Assembly (NCBI RefSeq): GCF_009389715.1
Contig: NC_052399.1
Span: forward strand, 15,627,646-15,691,645
DNA: 64,000 bases
Direction of reading: 5' to 3'
From: Phoenix dactylifera
Lineage: Eukaryota > Streptophyta > Magnoliopsida > Arecales > Arecaceae
Shown here: piece by piece, positions 34,092 through 45,400 of the stretch
How the letters are laid out: the number at the start of each line of letters is the position of its first letter
Position numbering within the stretch: position 1 is the stretch's first letter
Program-made: the position numbers and the translations under genes
Notes under the pieces: generated by a model
Database searches by the model: none
Told to the model about the DNA's origin: nothing
The model's input: the letters and a program-made list of their open reading frames with translations, nothing else

Positions 34092-36485
34092 CAAAAATCC
34101 CAAAAACTCTATAATCCCTGCCTTTCTCTCTGTCTCTCTCTCCCTCATCCGCTCGACACAACCCCACTCTCCTCTTTCTCTCTGTGAAGTATCCTGGATT
34201 TTCCTAAACAAGACCTTAGCTGGCTAGGTTGATTTCCTCCTTAGCTCAACTTTTTTTCTTCAACTCATTCAATTGAAAGTTTAGAAGAATTAAAACACAT
34301 CTAATACAGGTATTGATAACATAAAAAATAGTTCAAAATTCACCATATAGGAATCCTAGAAATACAAACCATTTGGATACAATCTTGAATCTATCCGATT
34401 AAAATTAAATCACTTTAAATGTAACTGGTGGGGCACCTTAGCACAACCAATATTTTATGGACAACCCAGCAATTTTTATTTGGATGGGACAGACCGTCGG
34501 CACAAGGGACAAGGGTTCGGTTCTGCAAGGCATCGGCTCACTCCGGCCCCCATTGGTTTTACAAGCATTAGCTTTGTCTACCGAGGGCCCGGGCTTCGTC
34601 CCATATGAGGTTGGTGTGTGTTTGGGGTAAAGATTGGGGAATAGCCCCTCGTACTTCGTTGCATGAACATGACATGGGAGCCAGATTAAGATATATATAA
34701 AATAATGACTAAAGTAAAATATTATTTTTAAAATCTGATCTGCTTAGATACAAATTTCACTAATCAAACACGTAAAAGAAAGTTTTGATAATCTTTCTAA
34801 TTGGTCTTTTTGACCTAGAAAAGAAACAAACATCATCGATCTTCCAATAGGTTTCGAATTCCTTGTTTTTGTTTTTTAGTTTCACAAACTGCACATTTTT
34901 CATCCTTTCGATTATCATAAATTCTAAATATAAGATTTTTTTTTTTTTTTTGCTAAAGCGGATGTATCATATAATACGAGTACAAATGTATCCAAAAAAA
35001 ATAGAAAAATAATAACTCCTAGACTGCACCGGATAAACTCGTTTCTCTCATCCAAAAAATATCCTCGAAGTGGTTAGCCACATGAAAGACCACCCAAACC
35101 ATTGCCCGTTAGCCTCTCTAAAGACATGCTTACCAACACGCTATAGATCATAGCCCGGATATCCCTAGGTAATGAGAGGTAACCCCATTTCTTCTATCCA
35201 AATGGTATCCTCGAAGTAGTTAGCCACATGAGAGACTAGCCAATCTGCAGACGGAAAAAATAATTAAAAGAATCTCAAGACCCAAAATTACAAGTGTATT
35301 CATCAAATTATATTAGTAATTCTATTATAATTAGAATGAAAAATCACGACCACCTGCAATAACTCTGATATCACCACATCCAACGGTCCCCACTTGGGTA
35401 TTACCAAAAGCTTGACATGCACATACATTGAGACTTCATACGTCCGTAAGATTGGAGTTCGCATAACCGCTTATAAACTTGTTTGGTATTGTTGCAGGTT
35501 ACGATGCTAGGCGTCAGCAAGAACCGTGATTTGAATGGAGCGGTTTCTTTCTGAGCTTTTACAGCTAATGTACGGTGACAGTGGAGCAAATCCAGTTGAG
35601 CGTCCTCACCAGTGGCTGCAATGACCTTCACTCAAGTATTAACCAGTGACCGTATAATTTGGGTAAAATAAGTGAACTACCTAACTCGTGGATGCCAGCT
35701 TTCTCACAAAATGATGACTACTTCAGCTACTTAATCGAATACCATGATAATTAAATGAGACAGATTGTACGTGTAGAACATTTTGCTTCGCTAATTCTGA
35801 TGGAAAACTACACTGGGGGGGGGGGGGGGGGCACTAACATGAAATTTCTACGTGGGTCACAAGTTTATCATATCTATATCCGATGAGAAATCATGCTAGC
35901 TCTCTGCTAAAGCATATCCACACTCCCATACTAAGCAAATAAGTCTACATTGGAATGCTACAAAAATCTAAATTAGGTGTTCAGTATAGAGCTTCCATGC
36001 ATGAAGATTACCTGGTCCAATATCGATTATCTCCTTGAACATTTCAATTTAGTCTCTAGCGTTAAATAACCCTTATTGTGATTTAGCATATGCAGCATTG
36101 TACCTGCTTTGGTTGAAAATAGCCTCTCCAAGTGTTGTATGAAAGAAAAGGAGGGTTAGAACGGAGTTTTATCCTTGTAATTTCTATCCAAAAGTTAAAA
36201 TGAATTCATATGTCTAATCTTGACCTGATCAGTTAACTCATGTTTAAGCCTATCACACTATATCACGTAGCATCCTACAACCAATTTCATAAAATTTGCT
36301 GTTTCTCGAACGCCAAGCCTGGCTTTAGTGCGTCGAGCTCCGGCCTCCGGGTGTTTTATATATAGGGATGGCCATTGAGAGGGTATAACTCTATTCTTAG
36401 AGGACAGTTCAGAAAAGTAAACAAACTGTTTGATTACAAGTGAGGATGGATTACAGCTGGATGGATGCGTCTTGTGGAAATGGTG
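31721..36485. other. Intergenic, no gene seen
   Basis: AT-rich sequence between the second MLO gene and the DUF1685 gene. It holds an (AT)n run at about 34062-34090, a G-run at 35814-35832, and an imperfect direct repeat (about 35040-35095 and 35188-35242, sharing TATCCTCGAAGTRGTTAGCC). No conserved coding frame was recognised. Confidence 0.5.
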
Positions 36486-37551
36486 CTAGGATTCCTGCCA
36501 GACGTTGCACGCCACGGCCCTGGCCCAAAACCTCAGCTGCTCCTTAATGTCTGCCGCCGATCTCTTATCCACCCATTGGATCATGGGAGGGGCGGATCCT
36601 TGTACGAACCATGCCTCCGAAAGATACGGTCTCCTCACCTTGTCGTCGCCTTCGCCGGCCTTCCTGCCGCGAAGGCCAGGGATCACATTTGCTAGGCTGG
36701 CGCTCGACCCTTGCTCGTCGAACACAAAGCCCAAGTCCTTGAATCCTTGCACCTCGATGAATTCAAGATCGCTTAGGCTCTTCCACTTCCTCTCTTGGAA
36801 TGCTTTCCTATGGTTTGCTTCTTGGATTAGGTAATGCTGGTCGGCACAATACTTGCTGATGATCCCTTCAACCCGGATGTCTCGTGGCGGTCGGCGTCTC
36901 GAAATGCTTGGAATAGGTGTCATCATTCTCTGGAAACAATCAAACATTAATTGGAAGTTTAGGGAGAACAATTTAATTATGTCTTAATATACATATAGCT
37001 TGTTTGTTAAATATGGATTATGTGTCGCGACGCGATGTCAAAAAGGAAGCATCAGATTCCATGCCAAGCACCAACCAGACAAAATAGAGTTCAAGGCATA
37101 AAGGTGAAGCTTGTTCTTTTACCTTGGAAGAGGAGTACTGTGGGCGGCGACGGTCATCCAAAGAACTGAGAGAGTGACGCAGCTTGGGATATTTGCTCGA
37201 CTCGGAAGGGACTGCCGCATCTTCTCGGCCAGCCTCGTCCGGTCCGACGCGAGGCGGCGGCGGCGGAGGCGGCGACGGAGTTGGAAGCAAGCGACGAGGG
37301 GCAATCCGGTTGTCCTCCGAGGGCTTCTCGGGCGTGGAGACCAGCCTCGCTTGTTGCTGAATTGAAGCCCCTACACGCGATTCCTTGCCTTTGTTTGGAG
37401 AAGGTGGGGACCTTGGAGGGAGCCTTCTTGTATTGAGGGCGTTGTGGAAGAACCAGTACTCGTCCAAAAGGTCCATGGGAACCAGTCTGCCATCCTTGGC
37501 TACAGATGTAGAAGACTCACTTGGAGTTTCCTCCTCTAAATCAAGACTCAT
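36486..37551 (-). CDS. DUF1685 family protein (2 exons)
   Basis: Exons 37551-37123 and 36929-36486 with AAG|GTAAAA donor and TTCCAG|A acceptor, phase 0, giving about 290 aa. The N-terminal half is low complexity, rich in Ser, Pro and charged residues. The C-terminal half carries the family signature: KSLSDLEFIEVQGFKDLGF, then LANVIPGL, and a final block LRFWARAVACNV ending at the stop. DUF1685 proteins are plant-specific and of unknown function; none is proposed here. I chose the start MSLDLEEETP. An upstream in-frame Met at 37650 would add 33 residues of low-complexity sequence. Confidence 0.85.
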
Positions 37552-39469
37552 CCTTTTAGCTACGGGGAGAGAGAGAGAGAACAAAAAAGCGGAAGAAGAG
37601 AGGGAGGAGAAGGGGCATGAGGAACCTTTTGGCTGGGCCGCGAGTGGCATTTGCCCTTTCCCCTTCTTTTTCTACCGTTAGTTGTGCAACGCAAGAGCCG
37701 AGAGAGATTCGGTGTTTGGGCGACACATCCACGTACACAAGGATAACCACTTCCAGTCCACCGAGTAAACCAAGTCCGAGAGATGCCTGGCCACCTTCGC
37801 AGCTGGCATTTTCTAATTGCACAGCGTCGATGTTTGGTGAGCATATAATGCACACACATCAAGCCACCATTCAAAGCGGATATTTGGACCTACCATCCGA
37901 CCGGCCGTCTTATAGCAATAACAGTATATTTCCTAAGAGTAGATCTGTCGTTTATGCCAAACGCGTTCAACCAAGCAAACGACCAGTTTATCCAGGACAA
38001 TGGATCAGGATCACTATCCCTATCTCAGGGATAACTATTCTTCCATCTAAACTGGATCATTGTGAATTGGCTACGTGTTAGGATATAATTGATGGAAGCA
38101 GGATGTTTCATCCTAGCCGTGGGCATCCAAGATAGTAACGTACGACTGGGAGGCGAGCCCTATCCGTTCCTAGTCCCGACCGCCATCGTGGACTCCGGTT
38201 CGAGTGGGCCGGGGGGAGGGGGTGGACCGGTCCCTGTCGGAAGAGAGGAGAGAGAGAGAGAGAGAGAGGGGGTTCCGCTGGGAACATCTGAGTGGGCCCC
38301 AGAACAAGGAGGTGCGGACCGACAAGGTCACATGGGGGATGCAACTCGCGGAGGCAATCATGGAGTGATTCATTTTTCCGGGGAGCAATAATGAGAGCGG
38401 TGGCTGCTTTCTGGGATTGGGATTCGATCCGGTATGGAGCTTCCCGTACCTCGCACTGGTACTCACCAATACACCGGGCAGAGCAATGGTCCGATAAGTT
38501 CCAATGGTTAGCTGCCAGAGCTATTAATACCTCTAGCTCTCTCCAAATTGTTATTTTCCCAGACCAGAGGGGGCGAAAAGAAAAAAAAAAAACTCTTTTT
38601 TTTCTTTTGGCCAGAGCGGATGCAAGTAAGGCTGAGTGGGGTGGCCTTTTCAGTTAAACTTATGAAAATATATGTAAAAAAATTAACAAATTAAGCATGG
38701 ACAAATGAGTTGGAAGAAACAAGTAAACCTCTCTCACTGATATCATCCATCAGGTCCTGTCTTCAACAGTTGAGCTCCGGGAATTGAAGCCCCCCACGCT
38801 TTTCGCGAGGCGAGCCAAGCGGCTTGACTGATGGTTGCTCGAAGAATGGTCCTGCTCAACTCCCAAGGCTGCAATAGGGTCTATCTTTATCGCTTCTGTT
38901 TTGGGGTCACGACCGCGAAGACGGAAAAAAAAAAAAAAAACATTGGGGCCAGTAAAGCCAAATGCCCCATGCATGCAATGCAATTCTGGCCAACATCCAA
39001 AGTGAAATAAGCTATACGTCATTTAAAAAAAAAAACATGTATCTAATTAAATCATCAGTCTGTAGACGTGCAACCATCACATAGCCATAGGTGTCAACGG
39101 AAAGTATGCTCCTTGAGCAAACATAAATACAGCATTCCAGTGGCAGGAATAAAAGGTTTATATTCCAGTATATAACCCAGGATATCACGAAGCTCACGAA
39201 GAGCATTAAACTACAGAAAAAGGATAATTTAATTCCACATCCAATACTGGATTCATCTCCCTGTTAGTGAATTCTTGATGCATAAACATAAAATAAATGA
39301 AGAGGCTCGGCAACAGAAAAAGGTCCAGCAGAGCAACTGCATGCATCAGCGACATGCCACCACTCCCACCTTACCACGAGTGTATACCAAAATTCTGGAT
39401 GCAATATTACGAAATTTTCTGCAGAACAAGTAAAATATTAAATTTAATATACATTACATTTTACAGGTA
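37552..39469. other. Intergenic between DUF1685 gene and ARF gene
   Basis: Contains GA repeats near 37570 and 38247-38268, a GC-rich stretch near 38150-38350, A-runs near 38580 and 38923, and overlapping chance ORFs. No coding frame with family motifs was recognised. It forms the 5' side of the DUF1685 gene and the 3' side of the ARF gene. Confidence 0.45.
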
Positions 39470-42400
39470 TTATATAGCTGATAAGTTGATTGTTAAAGCA
39501 ACACTTAACTGCCAAGGAACATCACCTAAACGCATCATGTCATCCGCAGCAGCAGTATATAATACTTGCCATCCTTTCTGTGGATCATTCAGAAGCCCCT
39601 TCATATCAAACAGCTGCTCCAGCTCGCACATCAGATCATCATATCCACCAAGCTTCGAGAGCTCAATAGCCCGGCCTGTAACACTCCCAAGCTTGTAAAC
39701 CTGCAATATTAATCTTAAAACAAACCAAAGAGCAACGTACTGTAGAGTGGTGTAGAACCCAGAACATAAGGAGAGCTTACTTTCGTGCAACTAGGCCCAT
39801 CCAATTTAGCTGGTGTTTGCGGCTTTAATGGTGCGAAAGATGTTTCAAAATTCCTTAATGACGAAGCTGCCATTGGAGTACCATCCACTCCATTTGCTAC
39901 AGGATTCACCTCAGTCAAAGGGAAACCAAATAGTCTACAGCTCTTTCTGCTGCTAGGGAGTATGTTTCTGTTGGAATGATCAGAAGTAAGAACTTCCTCT
40001 ACTCCAAAATGCTCTTTAATGCAATCGCATCCCATGTGACAGGGTGGGCATGTCAAGGATGCCTTTTTCCCTGCGTCAGACAAACCAGATAAATTGCTTC
40101 TCTCTCCGTTGTCATGGTTGTTAACGGCGTACACCAAATTGGGACCTGGAAGCTGCGAACTTGCTTGCTGAAACATTAGCACAGATGATGGAGAAGAAAC
40201 TTGAGCTGACGATGTAGTAGATGACGTCCCAAAATTGTTGAATTCCTGAAATGATGCAGGCCATCTACTTCCAGCACTGGGTGCTTGGCTGAAGACTCTT
40301 AATCCACCATTTTCAATATGGGCATCAGCCGGAGCTCTTTGATATGCCGGAATTGATGAAACTATTTCTTGACCTTGCAAGACCTTATGGAATCTAACAG
40401 ATTCTCCAAAGCTCTTGTAGGGAAAATCAGAATTGCCAACTGGAATCCTGAAACCATTTCCTGAACCGGCTAGCATGCAGCTGCTTGCATCAGCGATGCA
40501 TCTTTTAATTTCAGACAGCTGATGATTTCTTACTTCGGATATCTGAGACTTCATTAAGTCATTACAATAATAAGGAGTTTTCAAACCCATAATTTCTTGA
40601 CCTTGCAAGACCTTGTGGAACCTGGCAGGCTCCTCTAAGTCTGAATACCCACTTCCATCTGCAGGAAAAGATATACCATCGAATGTTATACAACGATAAG
40701 AAGTTGTCCACGGGAAGAGCTTCCACTATACAACAAGAACTTACTCGGAAGTGAAAAATCTGGACTGACTGAGTTATGCCAAATTCTGGTTCTCTTTGAG
40801 CCAGGTGGAGACACACCATTAGAAGGTGAAACTGAGGCAGTAGGTTCAATCTCCCAGGGAGATATCCTGTTTTGCCTACTGGCGTCATCATCCCACCTCA
40901 CCTAGCCAAACAAGCAGAATAATAGAGTGCAGCTCCTCAAGTGAAAAAGTATATATCAGAAGCTAATAGAGTGAAAATATGTAGTTCGAGATGGAAATTG
41001 ATGGATACTTTCATATGTGCATCAATGTCAAGCAGTTCTACAAGATATCGATACTCAAAACTCCAATAAGAGGATTCAGGAGTATCAGTGGGTATGGCAC
41101 ACCAAATTGGCAAAGAGGTATACTGTTTATATTGGCAAGACAAAATGATTCTAACTAATTTATGTTTTCACCAATATCCAAACTAACTGAATTTTTGTCT
41201 ACATGCTTTAAGAGGTGTAGATCATTATCAATAATGTGGAATCTGGATATGCAATACCTACTAATAAACTTGGCATGCATTCCACACCTACTATTCATTG
41301 TCTCCATTAATGGGTCCACAAGTAACTACCAGTTTATCCATTTAATGGATTGGTAGACACCCCACAAATCATTATTGTCTTCATGTAGGAATCACATTCT
41401 AGATGGCCGGTAATATATGTCAATCGGATTTGGAACAAATTAGCTTGTAGTTTAACTTATACACAATGTATCTCTGCATTAATATAAAAACATGTATGTA
41501 CATCCAAACCCATGAGGTCTTGTCCCAACTAAAGTTGCAACTACAGACCTTTTTTTCACTGATAATTCCTTTGATGAGGTACATTTGATGCAATTACAAG
41601 CTTGGAAATCCTTTCTCAAAACTAAATTCCATATTAGCTTAGGTATTCTTGCTCTTTCATGATGCTTTAACACAGACCAGTGCACATTCCCTCACTGGGG
41701 CTTCCTCAAATCTGTGCTGCACAACCCTTACATATTCAGTTCTCTATCAATCTATCCATGTTCTGTGCAAGTCCTATGCCTTCTTATTATTGTATTATTC
41801 ACTGTATTAGTTCTGCTTACACCATGTCCATTTCAATATTCTACTTATAGTATATCTTGCATGCTTGTGCCATCTTTATTGCTAGGCATTTGAACCACGC
41901 AACGCAGTGGGCCATATTGCCATTTCCTAATATTTTCCTTTGAGTCGCAAAGGCATGCTTAGATTAAATAGGCCCCTGAAATACCACAATTCTTCATATA
42001 TCACAAATCTTTAATACCTAGCTTAGAAATATCCAAGATAAGGAAATCTCCCACCATGTCATTATCTCTAGCCATCAAATGTGATTAAGCCCTATTTTCA
42101 TTTCCAATGAATTAGCAACTCCATGTACCATGTTTGTATCCTATTAGATAATATATCTTCTTAAATAATAACAATAATAATAGAAATTTTGTTTCAAGAG
42201 TAGGGAAAGAGGTGGAAGTTCAATGCACCAAAACTAGATAGCAACATTTACATTTCATTCTCAGCACTCCAATATGTGTGTTTCACCATTTGGGTTATTG
42301 CTTATGCACAGTTCTTAACACAAATAGAACACATCTCTTAGTTCTTTACAGCAGATTTTTACCAAGCCAATGAGGACCATCTGAAGTATCTATTCTCTAA

Positions 42401-45400
42401 GTATTTTATTGACTGTTGGGGTTCAAGTATTTTGTTGGTTTGGGGGGTTAAGTATTTTTAACCTTTCTGCATTCAATTTGGTTTTTTGAAACTATTGTCA
42501 ATTATGTTACTTTTGTTCCATCGCCCCTCTGCATTTAACCTCATAATATTGCTGATCTGGAAATGTCAGATTTATTTAAGATCTCATCAGTAAGTTATAC
42601 TAGGAGTATATCAGCAATTTAAATTTTATATTTTTATCTCGGGAATTTTACACAATGTAAACTTTTGTGCAAATTGCAATTCTTTGAGCAGTCAAGTCAA
42701 CTTCTTTTTTTTTTTGGAATAATTTTATAGTTGGTTTTTTTAAGTCCTGATTTTGGATAGTTTTTGTGTAGGTTGGTTTATAAAATTCTTAACTTTTAAA
42801 AAGTTTAGATGGCGTTTCTACATGGTGTTTTATAGGAATCCAAATTACTATTGTGACTTTTTGTTTTTTTTTTGTTTGTTTCTTTCTTGCGCCGAATTTA
42901 GGAAGGACAGATAGTTTTCTTTTTTGAGGAAAATAAGAGTCCTTACATATCGTCTAAGGATATGGAATACAACTCTTTTAATTCATACATCTTAAAAAGT
43001 TTAGATGCCATTTCTACATGGTGTTTTATAGGAATTCAAATTACTTATCTTGTGACTTTTTCTTTTTCTTTTTGTTTCTTTCTTGTGTCAAATTTAGGAA
43101 GGACAGATTGTTTTTTTCTTTTTTGAGGACAATAAGAGTCCTTACATATCGTCTAAGGAAATGGATTCTTTTCTTTTCATGTTTGCTACACCTGAGGCTG
43201 CATGGAATCCATGAGGGCCCATATATGGAATACAACTCTGTTGTAATTCATACATCAGAGTTTGAGAAATAAAGCAAAGGTTTTCTCTTTTTTACTGTAG
43301 ACCATGTTCAAATGTATTGACTATAGCAACCCTAGATGTGACACCTAAGTAATTTGTTGACGTGATGGCACCCATCCACTTTTCTCTTTATATATTCTTG
43401 TTGTTTTATTAAGCTTCTCTCCTTGCATATTAACACATTATAATATTAGCAAAGCGTAATACTTCATCCTTAATCACTCCCATGAATCCCAGCACTACTC
43501 TTTTATTTTCTTCTCATCCTTAATAGGACTAACAGAACCTCAGATTTGCTGTAAACTTTCAGCAAACCCGGTGATTAATGTGTTCCACAAAATATCCTTT
43601 GCACTAAAAATAACCCCTATTTATGCACTCAAAGCCCAAGAAATCCATCATAAGAATCCTATCAAGAATACATCAGCACAGTTTCAGGCCAAATTCTTGA
43701 ATCTGATTGTAACTTCCAACCACTAAAATTTTTTTAGCATTTGCTATCTCATTTTTTCCCAAATCTAACGATCTCTGTTTCACCTTTTCTATATCCATCA
43801 AAGCTTCATCTCTTTCATTGTTCAGCATTAATGGCTCAAAAATTCGATTACTATAGTTGTTCAAATCACCCTTCTTATGTAAATGAATAATTGATAGTTT
43901 GGTAGAGGATATCTGTTATGAAGGGGTCATCGCTTGGTACGATAATAAAAGGTTTGGGCTGACAAGCGTAATGGTGTGGATTCGAGTCCTGGGGCAGTCA
44001 CTTTATGCAAAAGATAACAAAGTTTACATCTGTCCCCAATTTTTTCCTCCTAGATCTCATATTGTTAAGACCGTAATTGGGTAATATACTTTTATATCTG
44101 CCATGAAGTGAGAAATAAGAATTAAAAAGGATAATTTCCACTGCAAAATCATGATGTAGAAGGCTTCCACTTGTATACACTGTAAATGAAGCATTGCATC
44201 TATAATGGAGTATAAAGACATACCAAAAGACATCTCCATTTTGAGCCAGGCCATCTAATTGGGTCGATGTCACCAATCGCAGCAATCAATCCTGTGTATC
44301 TACAAAAAAAGGTGCAAAAAAAAGTTTATTCAAGAAATAAATTAAAATGTTTTAGTTCAGTCTATCTTGTTTCAAACCTTCTCTCTGCAGCATCTTCACT
44401 TTCAATTCTCATTTTAAACCTTGTTCCAATAGAAATCGAACAACCAAAGCTCTTTCTGAATTTCCAGTAAGGAATGATGAACTCTGACTGGCTTGACCTG
44501 CAAGATTTTAACTTAAAATGTAGAAAGTAAACTATAGATGAACTTAAAAGTGACTTGTTGCTAGCAACTACAGAATGACAATTTAGTACCAACACTAAAG
44601 TTGAACAATGTGTCCACCAAAGTATTGTGATTCATTACCACAGAAAACATTATTAAAAAAGAATGAAGAATTGCTCTAAAGTGAAGAATGTTTTCAGGGT
44701 TAAACATGAAACTTTCCATTATGTTTTTAAATTCTAGTTGGTCATATTAATGAAATCTGAGGTTTCAAATCCCGATCCTGGACTGGTAGCATTTACAATG
44801 GTACAGGGATGTTATCATACAAAAATTCGGGATGACTTGGCATCCTGATAATTCACTGGGATGACAAAGTTATTTATCTTATTTGTAGTTTTTAATGATT
44901 TTTTAAAAGATTTTTAACATTTGTTTATGTCATAATTGAAGATAAGGGTAGGTTTTTGAGCCCATGACGGAGATAGAGCAATAGAACCTAGATCTAAGCT
45001 CTCTTTGTCTTTCTTCCATTCTCTCCCTTCTCTCTTTCTACCTCTCCTGTGCCAAGCAAGCAAGGAAAAGAAAAGAGGCTCAAGCACCACTTATTACACA
45101 ACCCAGCTAGTATTGGCATGTACCATCTGTTGCTGGTCAACAGACAGATTGTACCAGCAGGTACTAACTAGTACAACTAGGATGATCCACATCTAGAAGT
45201 ACCAGTGTCTCAAGCCCGTCCTAGGTCCTATATCTCGCCAATCTCATCCAGGATGATTGGGATAAGCTGATACAAACTGGGACTTAAAACCTCATAATTA
45301 ACTAATAATTTCAGAAATTGTCAGTTAAGAGGATCTGCATAAAATGCTATTATGGGCATATCAAAAATAATTGGCTTAAAAGCAATTGACCTTAGCCTGA

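Noticed and set aside
37111..38470. Many overlapping ORFs around the DUF1685 gene and upstream
   Set aside because: Shadows of exon 1 or of GC-rich and GA-repeat DNA; no family motif.
38750..39022. 90-codon minus-strand ORF in a GC-richer block
   Set aside because: Looked briefly like an organellar fragment, but I recognised no protein and it contains a homopolymer run.
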